DNA of 64,000 nt, from contig NW_022985389.1 of the NCBI RefSeq assembly GCF_010093625.1, positions 60,250 to 124,249 of the forward strand, written 5' to 3'. Below the pieces are notes generated by a model. That model ran no database searches and was not told the DNA's origin. It was given only the letters and a program-made list of their open reading frames with translations. This DNA is from Macroventuria anomochaeta (taxonomy: Eukaryota; Ascomycota; Dothideomycetes; Pleosporales; Didymellaceae). Made by a program: the position numbers and the translations under genes. Each line of letters begins with the position of its first letter. The stretch's first letter is position 1. This document shows positions 11,181 to 21,104 of this stretch, piece by piece.

Positions 11181-12200
11181 TCATATATCTTGCGAACAAA
11201 GGCATAGCAATGAGACTAGGCCAGGTGTCTGTATCCAAGCATCAATTCGGGGTTGTTCGCAAGTACCAGCTCTTGAGCTATCCACAGGCGACCGAACCAT
11301 GGTCGTCGGCACAGCAGTTTGGGCGCTTTCAGGGAGACGAAGAACGTCTTCAGAGGTCTCTGGTATGTTCCCTTCTAGAATTGCTTTCACAAAAAACTCG
11401 TCATAGGGCCGCTCTGGACCTAACCACACTATTACGTCACCGGCGGAAGAATAGATCTAACAATCGTTTGCGAGATGTACGGACCCCCCTTAATTTTGGC
11501 ACAGTGACTGTATGTACCACAGTATAGCATGCAGGGCATAAGCGTGAGTGGTTAATTGTCTTGGTGCCCTAAAGCATCCCACATCCTGCCCTGCGTCCTG
11601 TCACCCAGACTGTCACTCATCCTATCAGCCAGGCTTAGCTAGCCACTCGGAAGCTCTCGCCCACCTGTGACGTATGCTCGATGATATTGAGCCAAAATCC
11701 AGGGGGGTTCGTACATTTTGTAAGGCATCGATATCCATAAGCTGGACTTGCTGGTTTCTTTCTGCGACATCGTTCCGGCGAATGCACAAAGCGTCGACCC
11801 AGAGCAGGAGCCGTTCCTGGGAAACGCGTTCCCCAGCAATTTCTCGGAGATGGCGAAGAGCGCGGTCCAGATTGCTGCCGATTGTGACATGTCTGCTGTT
11901 CAGCAGGGCCTGGTGTGTACAGAGTTCTTTGCCCCACACATATGACAGCGCGGCATACCCTAGACGTTTTCCTTCCAACCGTTGGACACGCCGATAGATT
12001 ACGAGATCATCGTCGAATGCGTCTGGCTCGAGTTTGAGCAGCCGGATGTGTCTGATCGATGGGTATGTGTGGTGACTCAGGTGGATCTGATATTGAAAGC
12101 GGTAACGACTTGTCCATGATGAAGCCAACTGGTGTGTGAAAAATGATCGCGATGCATCCTTGAGTGAAGCCTGTCTTCGGTCGCTGCTCGACCACTCCAA
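11181..12200 (-). pseudogene. HET (heterokaryon incompatibility) domain gene broken by a MITE
   Basis: Minus-strand translation from about 12200 gives HET motif 1 (LGYAALSYVWGKE) and motif 2 (LLLWVDALCIRRNDVAERNQ). It runs into a 232-bp inverted-repeat element at 11711-11480. Beyond the element the HET domain resumes (IYSSAGDVIVWLGPE). A frameshift then leads to the third motif, RPWFGRLWIAQELVLA, near 11300, followed by a stop. There is also an in-frame stop just before IYSSAG and no in-frame ATG at the 5' end. HET domains trigger non-self recognition and cell death when hyphae fuse, usually in proteins of 500-800 residues. Only the domain region survives here. The order and spacing of the motifs make the identification firm, and the lesions make function very unlikely. 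Confidence 0.85.
11480..11711. mobile_element. MITE with 21-bp terminal inverted repeats and TA target duplication
   Basis: The ends CGGACCCCCCTTAATTTTGG and CGAACCCCCCTGGATTTTGG face each other as inverted repeats; over 21 bp, 18 positions match. They are flanked on both sides by TA (11478-11479 and 11712-11713). The 232-bp interior has no coding capacity. TA duplication and C-rich ends fit a non-autonomous Tc1/mariner (pogo/Fot-like) element. It splits the HET domain between motif 2 and the VWLG segment, so its borders are confirmed by the interrupted protein. Confidence 0.85.
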
Positions 12201-12872
12201 AATTCAACGGTTCGATAGCGCTATGAACGTGACGCCGTTGAGACAAACTAAACGCCATCGACAAACAGAGGATCTAATACGACCGTGGTAAGAGCTGTTG
12301 GAAGACGATGAGGCTCGTATGGTGGAAGTCTTCCCCGGCGCATGATGATCAAGTCGAATGGTAGTGTAAAGAAGCGCAGAGGATGAACTGTAGCAAAGCT
12401 GGAGGCTTCGAGTGAAGAGCAGTCAGTAAGTGAGGTGCAGCATATGCTCGTCGATGCAGACCCCCTGCAGGCGTTTCTCTTACCACACCTCTCTTGCGTT
12501 AGATAAGCCAGCCTTGACCCAGATTACGAAGGACTGGCCCAGTCATCGTTACTGATGAGTTGGTGGCGCGTCGCGTGATCACATGCCGAGTGATCACACG
12601 CCGAGTGAGCAGTGCGAATCCGCCGTGTTGACACCGGATTGCCAGGTGAGGTGGAAGGCTATGAAGGCCCCACACAAGACTCCCGAGAAGCAGTCCTGGA
12701 GCTTCCCAATCCCCAACATCTCATTATTGAAAAGGAGAAGACATCATAGATAACTCAGTACAATAAATGAGAAGCAGCGTTCAATGATAATGGAATTCCT
12801 TAAAAAGCGCTTCAGACTACTAAAACGCTAGATATGCTATGCAACGCCAACAAATGCCACAAACTCCCCCCC
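12201..12872. other. Intergenic stretch; 3' flank of the MFS exporter gene
   Basis: Nothing was seen except a short imperfect direct repeat near 12575-12610 (CGAGTGATCACA, then CGAGTGAGCAG). No coding signal or RNA gene was recognised. Confidence 0.4.
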
Positions 12873-14690
12873 CTACTTTCCACCAAATTCCTGCGCCAAC
12901 TTACTCCTCGCGCGCAACTGATGTCCATACTTGAACATCACAAACGGAATCAAACTCAACACCGTTCCGAACAACGCAAGAATGAGACCAGCGTACTGGC
13001 TTCCAACGTTGTGGAAGAATGCGCTGGCGAACAACGGCGTAACCGCACCGAGCGTGTTACGCATGAGACCTTGGCCGGCGATGGCGGATGAGGATGATTC
13101 GCCATAGCAGTCTGCAGTGTAGCTGTACGTCGACTCGAAGACGAAGAAGATACCAAACGCGATGGGTGCGAGACCAATGGTCGGTGCGATCCAGGGAATG
13201 TATCCGTACTGCGTGAACGAGTAGATAAACAGACCAATTGGCAACCACACAGCGCCGAACATAGCACCGTAAAGACGGTGCTCAGGCACGACCTGTACCG
13301 CCGGGTCGGCTTGGAGCTTGTTGTACTTGCGCATCTGGAGGTGGTGCGCCGCCCAGCCCAGGAACGTACCGATAGCCAAACTGATGTAGGGCAGACCGGC
13401 AACGCCCTCGTTCCAGCCACGCTTCTCGGTGAACGTGATCGGGATGACAGACAGGAAGAGGAACACGACGGCCCAGCAGAACGCGATCCACATGCCGAAC
13501 GCGAAGACAACGGGCTCGGTGACGAGCATGCGGATAGCCTTGACGGATGATGCTTTGAGCATGGACTTGACGTCTGGAGTGTAGATGTCGTCTTCGGCGA
13601 CGTAGCGGTCGTCGCCAGTAGCCTTGCGGAGCGCAACGGCGCGCTTGTGCAGACAAACACCACCACGGGTCTCGGGGAAGGCGACGAAGATGGCGATGAG
13701 AAGGGGAACGTTGGCGATACCCTGGATGCCTTCGATCCAGCGCCAACCGATGGCCTGGTCGATGAAGCCGGCGTAGATGGGCGCGGAGACGGTACCGAAG
13801 ATAGCGACGAAACTGAACATGGCCATGGGACGACCACGCTTCTCGGCGGGGTACATGTCGTCGAAGGTGCCTCCGACCAGGATGGTACCAACGCAGCCGA
13901 ACAAACCGAGCAGGAGACGAAGACCGATGATGGTGTTGATGCCTGGGGCGAGAGCGAGTCCGATGAAGAGCAGCGAGAAGCAGAGGAAGGAAGAGGCGTA
14001 GACAATCTTGCGGCCGACAAGCTCGCAGAAGGGGGCGAGGACCATGGGTGCGACGGCACATGCCATGTTGAAGGTGAACAGACCCCATTGACCCTGAAGA
14101 CTACCGACGCCGAACTCTTCGCACATGCTGTTGATACCTGAAGAGTAAGCTGTGGTTGCGAGGCCGATGAACAGCGTCATCAAGTTGAGCATGGTGGTGA
14201 TGCTGCGCTTGTACCAGGGGTTCCAGTTGAAGGGGTTCTCCTTGTCGCCAGTAGCGAAGGTGAGGACGATGTACTCCTTATCATTGTGCTTCACCGTCTC
14301 GGTGAGAGTCAGTGGCATGTCGATATCGACGGTCTTGATGGGACCGCAGTCTGCATCGATGTCGTTGTTCTCTTCGCTGACATGCTTTCCACCGACAATC
14401 CTCCCGATCATGGGTTCGCCCTTCTCGTTGCGAACGATCTCTGAGTTATAGTCTGGAGTATCAGCTCCATCATCTTTGCTGTTGGCCCTGGAGAGATAGG
14501 CCTGAGGTGTGGCTGCGGCAGTGGAGCGCGCCCGCGGCGTGGCGGGGGTGCTTGCTGCTACGAAAGAGTTGTTTCTCGATGCTACGTAGGAGTTGTTTCG
14601 GGACTGGACTATCGAGTTGGCCCTGGACGCAGCCAACGAGTTGGGCCTCGAAGGGGGTCTGGAGAAAGAGGGACCGTAGTAGCCTGACAT
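12873..14690 (-). CDS. MFS multidrug/polyamine exporter, DHA1 type, intronless
   Basis: This is one uninterrupted frame of 605 residues from ATG 14690. The first 130 residues are hydrophilic and low-complexity, with repeated SRANSI/SRNNSY/SRNNSF blocks that offer many serine sites. NPFNWNPWYKRSITTMLNLM introduces TM1, the usual start of DHA1 transporters (NP.NW..W.K). Further marks are ELVGRKIVY in the first cytoplasmic loop, LRLLLGLFGCVGTILVGGTFDDMYPAEKRG in TM4-TM5 (the antiporter region) and PETRGGVCLHKRAVALRK in the central loop. About 12 membrane segments can be placed. The family moves drugs, polyamines or toxins out across the plasma membrane by proton antiport; the substrate is unknown here. 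The gene looks intact and has no co-oriented partner nearby. Confidence 0.92.
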   Translation of the reverse strand: MSGYYGPSFSRPPSRPNSLAASRANSIVQSRNNSYVASRNNSFVAASTPATPRARSTAAATPQAYLSRANSKDDGADTPDYNSEIVRNEKGEPMIGRIVGGKHVSEENNDIDADCGPIKTVDIDMPLTLTETVKHNDKEYIVLTFATGDKENPFNWNPWYKRSITTMLNLMTLFIGLATTAYSSGINSMCEEFGVGSLQGQWGLFTFNMACAVAPMVLAPFCELVGRKIVYASSFLCFSLLFIGLALAPGINTIIGLRLLLGLFGCVGTILVGGTFDDMYPAEKRGRPMAMFSFVAIFGTVSAPIYAGFIDQAIGWRWIEGIQGIANVPLLIAIFVAFPETRGGVCLHKRAVALRKATGDDRYVAEDDIYTPDVKSMLKASSVKAIRMLVTEPVVFAFGMWIAFCWAVVFLFLSVIPITFTEKRGWNEGVAGLPYISLAIGTFLGWAAHHLQMRKYNKLQADPAVQVVPEHRLYGAMFGAVWLPIGLFIYSFTQYGYIPWIAPTIGLAPIAFGIFFVFESTYSYTADCYGESSSSAIAGQGLMRNTLGAVTPLFASAFFHNVGSQYAGLILALFGTVLSLIPFVMFKYGHQLRARSKLAQEFGGK

Positions 14691-15999
14691 GATGTTGACA
14701 ATTGAGGAAGTTTTTGGGGCTTGACTGCGTGGAGAAGATGGGGAGCCACGCGCGTTTTGTTTATCGCCAGCAGGCTGATACTCGGCGTCCGAAGCAAGCT
14801 GCCTTGTTTAGCATGCTGCTGGCTAGCGGTCAGTGTGGAGCTCAACACCGTTATCAGGTCCACATATAATCTGACCATGACGGTGTGGACAGGTGAGCTC
14901 GAAACTGTGCTAAGCATGCGATGTACGCCGCGAGACATATCGGCATGTACGTCCTTCTCGCGACACGAGACGGCCAGCACTGGCCTGGCCGAGCATTGAA
15001 AAATATTAGAATCGGCCAAAGAATCTGCAAACCCCTGTAATCATTACAGACACACCGAGAATTGCCTCTCACGCCAAGACTGAAATAAGGTGAGGCTCTG
15101 CGGGATCTGGACAGGGGTCCAACTTTGCGAGGCTCCACCCATTCTACGGTCCGTTCGGCAAGCTCAGACGAAATGATGTATGGTTTGTGGTATGACGTCG
15201 ATAGTGGGCTGAAAACCTCTTCGAAGCGCGACGTCTGGCCAACAAACATCGTACCAGCCCTAGCTTGGCCGGTGTTTTCCCCCAAAGGTCGCAAAGTTTT
15301 CTGTTGAAGTCGCGAGTGAACACAAATTGCACTTGGCACCATCCGGCGTGCTAGGCATGCACACATCTTACCTGTACCTGTCAATGACATCAATTTGCAC
15401 ATGCAGGGCTGCAAGCATTCTTCTTGGCCTCTTCTTTTGTTTTTGATGTCTTCTCGCGTCTCAACAACTGCGCTAGGCGCGGGTTTTGATGTTGTGCACT
15501 GTTTTGTCCAAGTCGTTGGTGAGTGAACGGCATCGTTGTGCACCCGTGCGTGTTCGCGCTCGCGCACTCGCGCCACTCACTCTCGGGATCGGCGTGAGGC
15601 TCTAGGTGGGTCTGCAGGGGCCCGCACGGATCACGATACACAGCGTGATACTTGCGTGTTCTCCGTTCACGTCTAGGATGTACATCGTCTTTCATGCGAT
15701 GAATACGATGTTATCTGGTCGGAAAGTTGCGGGTGGATGATCATAAGCAAGGAAAAGAGGGCAGGTGTGGAGAGTCTGGGTGCTCTTTCCAATGACGTTG
15801 ATGCTCCTCTCCCCCAAGATTGTACATCCCTCCCATCTTTGTTCGTGTCGCAGCAGTTGACGGACTAGTTAGCTGCGTTGTGGTCATCTTCATTGCCTGA
15901 GTCGCGGATTGCGCTCGCACAGCATCCAAGACTACCATGAACAAGACTTCGAAATCTACACTTCGCAAGTGTATCTGAACGCGCATGATCTTGTTCCAG
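14691..15999. other. Intergenic stretch; promoter side of the MFS exporter
   Basis: Only short frames without domains were seen, most with non-ATG starts. The 200-300 bases left of about 15000 are presumably the exporter promoter. No RNA gene or repeat was recognised. Confidence 0.45.
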
Positions 16000-16724
16000 T
16001 CATACGAGTAGGATGTGTTCTGGTAATCGACCGTACGCGATCAGTAGCTTCATGGACGTTCGAGCATTAGACATAACCATCCCGTCTCGTCGCTGCACCG
16101 TAGTATTGAAGTTCTTTCCCATGATCGTACATCCCTTCGACCCAAACCTCTCGAAATCCGACCACCGCGGCGGCTCTTCACCTTTCTCGACTTTCTCGAC
16201 GGCTTCTTGAACGAAATCGTAACCCCACAAGTGATCAGCCACGTGGGCGACGTTGATCATAGTGTACATTAGCTTTTCCTTGGCTGCTCTAGGAACTAGA
16301 CGAAGGATGAAGGGGTAGTTGATGCCGAACAGACCAACAACAATATCACCTGGTCGGATGCCGTTGGCGCAATCGGGATGGTAGATTATACCCACATCAC
16401 CCTCTTCAGTCACAAACATTATGTGACTTTCCGATTTCCTCAAGTCACGCAAGACTTCGAAACACGGCGACCCTTCTTCGACCCTCGGATCATCTGGACT
16501 TCGATCCACTCTCTCAGTATGCGGTCGAGGGTTTCGACGTCTTCGACACCGTACGACATATCCATACTGATTGCATCAATCAGCTTCTTTACCGATATGC
16601 CTCTGGCTTGCACAATATTATTGTACATCTTGTACATTGCCGTTGCTGGTATAGTGCCCCACTCATTAAATACCTCGGTGTCGATATTGGGAAGGTCGCC
16701 TGTGGTTTCCGCAACGGTTCCCAT
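16000..16724 (-). pseudogene. Frameshifted gene resembling the C-terminal part of HET proteins
   Basis: A frame from ATG 16724 (MGTVAETTGDLPNIDTEVF) runs to 16440 and overlaps a second frame (16509-16000) that has no ATG of its own. Joining them needs a one-base shift near 16510-16500, and no splice sites explain it. The second frame reads SHIMFVTEEGDVGIIYHPD, then GIRPGDIVVGLFGINYPFIL. This layout (F-V-T, G-x-x-G, then G-D-x-V-x-x-L-x-G and P-F-x-L-R) is the one found after the HET domain in many fungal HET proteins. No HET domain precedes it, so this would be a truncated tail. I rate the family link as moderate. The frameshift could also be a sequencing error. Confidence 0.5.
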
Positions 16725-17253
16725 GTATGAACCAATTGTCGTCAACTATTTATAGCCAGGGAAGACCCGGGAACATGGGTGCAAGTCCGTGAGATCGAAC
16801 ATGAGCATGAGCTCATCAACGTACTTGGCCACGAGAGCACCCGGCGTATATACACCTCGTATAGATGGGGTCCGTGAAGTGATTGCCAGATCACAGACCC
16901 AAGAGGGATAGTCGCTGGCAATGACTGACTATGCTGAACCAGGGATGTGCATAGAGGGTAATGAGAACCAGGAACATGGGCATTTATACCCTCGAATCAT
17001 GGAGATCGTAGCCCTGGCAACAACGTCAAGAGTGGACATCGTATAGTCAGGAACGATATGAAAGTTTCATGAAAAGACGTAAAATGTACAATCGAGAAAG
17101 AAGGAAAGTGGTATCATTCGCGTAAATCCTACACAGATCAACCGTTCTGCCTGCATGCCTCCTAGCAGCCGAGCGATCCCTGTTACCCAAACGCCATATG
17201 TGCATTAGACACAATGCATAATCGAGCCGATTCTTTACGTCTCTTTCTTTCGA
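16725..17253. other. Intergenic stretch
   Basis: No supported feature was seen. The right part is the 3' flank of the large Zn2Cys6 regulator gene. Confidence 0.4.
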
Positions 17254-20200
17254 CTATTGTGCATCTCCCATACTGTCGGCACCGAACGTGCCGTCACCAA
17301 AGTAGAGCATATCGTGTGGTAGGTATTCTAAATCCCAAGGCATCATGTCTGCGCCGAGCACGGACATATCCACATCCTGAGTGTCGATGACCATATCGCC
17401 AAACGCGTTGTCAGATGGCGTGTTGTACATGCCGAATGTGGGCGAAAACTCGCTTGGTTGCACCTGGTGGCCTTGGTTGTTTTGCAGGGATGAAGATCTG
17501 ACGTAGGATGTAGCGTTCTGCAAAGATGCATGGGTGGGGGATGCGCTGTTGAACGGAGAGTGGAGGTTCAACAGAAGATCAGCATCGGAAACTAGTGCAG
17601 GGTCAGGCACGGGTACAACGCCGTACGGATTGTTGACCGGAGGCGGGGGCATCGACGCGGGGTCGAAGGGTGGGTGGACGGATGGAGATGGCATGGGTGG
17701 CTGCGATGGCTCAAACTTGACGGGAGGGTTCGATATGAGCGAGGCGATGGAAGGATGCGTACTAGCAGGCGCCCGTTTCGACTGTGCTGGTTTTGTTTCG
17801 TGTCCGGCGTTGTTTTCAGATGTGTACATGACTGCGACGTTTGTAGATGGAGAATTCATTGTGCCGGTGAGTGACCATCCGATGGCTGTTGGTGAGTGAG
17901 TAGTGTTATTGCGCAAAGTCAAATACAAACGTACCTTGACTTGAAAGGCCCATCGGTGAGCCAGGTATGGTTGGCGTTCTGGCGCCCTTTCTGATCGCAG
18001 CAGGCATGTTGGCCATATCGCCGTCCGGACTTCGCGCCGTCAGGTACGTGCCCCAACTAAGCTTCCTCCGCCACCCTGGACTTGTGAACGAAGGCTCCGG
18101 TCGAGGCACCTCCAGAGCACTCTCCATTTCTTCCCTTGTGTACAGTAACGGGTTGTCGATACCCTTCGCCTTTTGATCCAACACAGTTATGATGTACTTG
18201 ACACCTTCCCAATATGTCTCGAGTGACTTGAGTGCACGATAGCAGCGCTGGTAGTTTTGATTTGCTGCCGAAGCGAGCAGGGTGTGCTTAACAGCTTGCT
18301 TTTGCTCGTGTTCATGCAAAGCATTCAGTCTGTCGCCGTTGCTCAGGTTCTTGTCGAGGTTCAGTTGCGCGAGTGGAGCTCTAGTTTCCCTCTGCTCGCC
18401 ATGCAGCCCTGGCGACATAGGGCGGGACTGGGGCCGAGATTGCGGCTGAGATGATGCTGAGTGCATCGCAGATTCCTGCAGAAAGGCGCAGGCAGCTATG
18501 TATATTGGTTGGCTGTACCACCGTTAGCCAGCGAGTAGCGGGTGAGCTGAAGAAAGGTAACATGCCTTGTAAACGGGTTGCCCACTCCGGTCTTTGCATC
18601 AATGAGCTCAGTAAACGACAGAATGTCAGCGACCGTCTTGGCTGAAGACAAGGAAAGCTCTCTGCTATTAGCAGACAGCGATTGCGGGCTCCCTTCAAAA
18701 GGCTTCAATAGAGTCGGCTGATGAAGCAAGACTATGAGGGTGTGGAACCAACAGTGGAGGAGTAGGAAATTTGTCCCTTGGTTGAATTTGACGTACTGCT
18801 GGAAGTTGACAGCGTTGAAGTGTAGCTTGGGCGACAGGTTCTGATAGATTTCTGTCAAACGATTCTCAAGAGCGCCGAGCTGCTTCTGCAGGTCTTTTGT
18901 AATGTCCGAGACGTCTCTCACTCTGTTGAGCAGGTCCGTCACACGCCCATAGAGGTGGATGATCCGGATAAGAGCGGGGAAAGGCAGTGGCCACCCTGAT
19001 GCTGGGTCCACTTCGTCTAGGGAAGGGAAGCTGATCTCGATGTCTCGATCGCGAATTGTAACCGGACGTCCAGTACCCGACGAGATGACACGATCGAGGA
19101 AGAAGATGGACCAAAAAGTGTCCAGACGCTCGCGTTCGACGGCTCTTTGTTCCTGTTCAGCAGGGGCCATTTCCGGGTTCCGTCGTGAGTTTTGCTCTTG
19201 CAATGCTGGCGCATTGCTGCTGTTGGAGTCCGTCTTGACGAGCTTGGGAGTGATGCCGCTACGACCCTCGTACTTCAGCCCCTCCAGCGTCTGCATGCCC
19301 AGATCTTGCGCCATCCGGATAGCGATACCAAGGTACATCCAAAGGCCACTGTCGCGACTCGCTCCAAACTCATCGTAGGCCAGCAGTAGAGCGGCCTGCA
19401 CCACAGCGACATTAGGACAGGGGAAGGCGTCCGGCATGTTTGACTTGGCTCGTTGTGCGAAAGCTTGCCCAGCTTCGGGGTGATGTGTCTTGGCCTTCTC
19501 CTCAGTCCCTTCTTTCTGCTGATTGCCGCCTCGCGTCAGCATTGGGTGAGTGGAGAACCTAGCAGCCAGTGCGCACACGGCATCAACCAGGATGGCGTCC
19601 ACTTGCTTCTCCTCGAGATCTCGCATGAAACGCTCACGTTGCAGGAAGGGGAAGCAGCAGCCCAGGTTGACGAAGAACAGTTTACACAGATGTGTAATCA
19701 GCGGACTAGGTGACAGGTCGGAGTTGTCATAGACGGGTATCTCGAGGGGTGTACGAGCTTCGGCTCCTGTTGGCGAGCCTAGAGGTTCTGCGGGCGACGA
19801 GTCGACTGCATGCTGATCTGACAGTGTCTGTGTGCTTCCGTGACGCTGACCTCTGACTTTGACGACCATCTGCCTGAAGCCAGGCATGATAGCTGTGGGC
19901 CCAAAGTAGCGAAAGTAGGGCATTCTGTTGCGTGTGTTGAGACTGAGTGCGCCATTGTCGCCGTCTCCCTCTTGCTTCGGTGCGAGATTGTGGGTAGACG
20001 AGTCGGACAGCTGTGACATGTTTGGCGAGGCTAGGTGAGGCAGTTGCGGATGAGCGAGCCGGGCAGGAGCGAGCTGGGCAGGAGCGAGCTGGGCAGGAGC
20101 GAGCTGAGCAGGAGCGAGCTGGGCAGGAGCGTCGGCTGGAGCTTCGCTTTTCCGTACAGGCGCACTGGTCAAGGCCGTGCTCTCCCTGCGGACAGCCTTC

Positions 20201-20530
20201 TTGCTGTCGCGACCCATATCTGCTGCGCCGTTGTCGTCTCCATAGCCGGCGCATTCGTGCTTGTTCTGGGTACATGTGCCGCAGATTGGGCGTTCGCCTA
20301 TGGTGAATCAGAATGCACTTGCACTGCAACCATACATATGTCGACCCACCAGAACAGCGCGTCTTCTTGCGGCGACAGGTTAAGCAGGCCGAATTGATCC
20401 TGCGCCGCTTCGCGTACGGCCCATCGTGGTTGATGACGAAGCGGATGGGCTTTGGCTGGGGAGCAGAGGCGGGGGCAGAGGCGGGGGCAGGACCATTTGC
20501 AGCAGCCGTCGAGGGAGCTCCTTGATTCAT
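17254..20530 (-). CDS. Zn2Cys6 transcription factor with fungal-specific regulatory domain, 1040 aa, four exons
   Basis: Exons are 20530-20350, 20297-18566, 18512-17935 and 17885-17254; all join in frame to 1040 residues. ATG 20530 (MNQGAPSTAAANGPAP) opens the coding frame. The zinc cluster CLTCRRKKTRC plus GERPICGTCTQNKHEC is rebuilt across intron 1 with standard spacing (C-x2-C-x6-C-x6-C-x2-C-x6-C, residues about 48-75). A proline/alanine/leucine minisatellite follows (AQLAP repeats). The fungal_trans middle region then begins near FPCPNVAVVQAALLLAYDEF and includes DTFWSIFFLDRVISSGTGRP. The C-terminus is a serine/proline/asparagine-rich activation-type tail ending in acidic aromatic motifs (MMPWDLEYLPHDMLYFGDG). 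Intron 2 is a GC-AG intron (18565-18513). The protein is a nuclear DNA-binding regulator; targets cannot be inferred. It is divergent from ATP12 across 574 bp. Confidence 0.93.
18513..18565 (-). other. GC-AG intron (53 bp) in the Zn2Cys6 regulator
   Basis: The exon end ACAAG is followed by GCATGT rather than GT. The acceptor is GTACAG, and GCTAAC lies 13 bases upstream as a branch site. Only this splice joins NPFT to SQPIYIAACAF in frame; no GT donor nearby does. Confidence 0.8.
20061..20131. repeat. 15-bp coding minisatellite (AQLAP repeats) in the regulator gene
   Basis: The 15-mer GGGCAGGAGCGAGCT is repeated four to five times in tandem on the plus strand, one copy with a G-to-A change. 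In the minus-strand gene it encodes repeated PAQLA pentapeptides. Being a multiple of three, copy-number changes would keep the frame. Confidence 0.85.
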
Positions 20531-21104
20531 CACAGAGCCTGCATGGAAGGCTACACTGCTGTGCTGTGAAGTGTGGGGAGCCCAAGCGGGGCGGCAATGC
20601 TCAGGACCACGACAGTCAGTGGAGAAGTCTTGACACAACCTGGGAGCGGGAGAGGCTGCGGAGAGACAGGCGCATGATCTAGCGAGCAGTCAACCGTCCG
20701 ACAGACGAGGACTGGGGTTGGGCTAGACTCCAGTCGGCAGTCCGAAGTGTGATGGGCCGGGAGTGCTGCGGAGATTCTGGGAGGGGGGGGGGATGTGAAC
20801 GAAGCCCCACCCGCCAGGCGAACCAAGCGCCTGGGAAAAGTTGCGGCAGACGGCAGACGGCAGACGGCGGCAGGTGGCAGATGGCAGACGGCGGCGACAG
20901 CGCGACACACCGCGACCTGCATCGTCGTCCCATCTTTGGTGGTGAGTGGTTCCATGACTTGCTGTGGTCTTTTGCAGCTTGCCTCCGATAAGCAGTGTCT
21001 TGTCCCTAATGCGACAATGCGACAATGCTTCCACCGTGTCAATTCACTGCATAGCACCCTGCTGACCAATGCATCACAGCCGTCACTGTCTCAACAGCCT
21101 CATC
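20531..21104. promoter_or_regulatory. Shared divergent promoter region of the Zn2Cys6 regulator and ATP12
   Basis: The two genes start 574 bp apart on opposite strands with nothing else coding between them, so this region must hold both promoters. It contains a run of nine G at about 20783-20791 and a GC-rich minisatellite (20845-20893). No TATA or specific operator was recognised. Confidence 0.55.
20845..20893. repeat. GGCAGAC minisatellite in the divergent promoter
   Basis: Units of seven to ten bases (GGCAGAC, with GGCGGCA and GGTGGCAGAT variants) repeat in tandem. They lie in the middle of the promoter shared by the regulator and ATP12. Confidence 0.7.

Noticed and set aside
12956..14141. 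Long open frames on other phases and the opposite strand of the MFS exporter (up to 367 codons)
   Set aside because: They are shadows of the GC-rich gene: low-complexity Ser/Arg or Asp/Gly composition, no domains, while the 605-residue frame has all MFS motifs.
20013..20397. Open frames opposite the zinc-cluster exon, with repeated GQERA peptides
   Set aside because: They are the complement of the AQLAP minisatellite; the minus-strand frame carries the zinc cluster and splices correctly.
7889..20530. Possible secondary-metabolite cluster (two MFS transporters plus a Zn2Cys6 factor)
   Set aside because: No PKS, NRPS, terpene cyclase, DMATS or tailoring oxidase is present, and an intact housekeeping gene adjoins the regulator.
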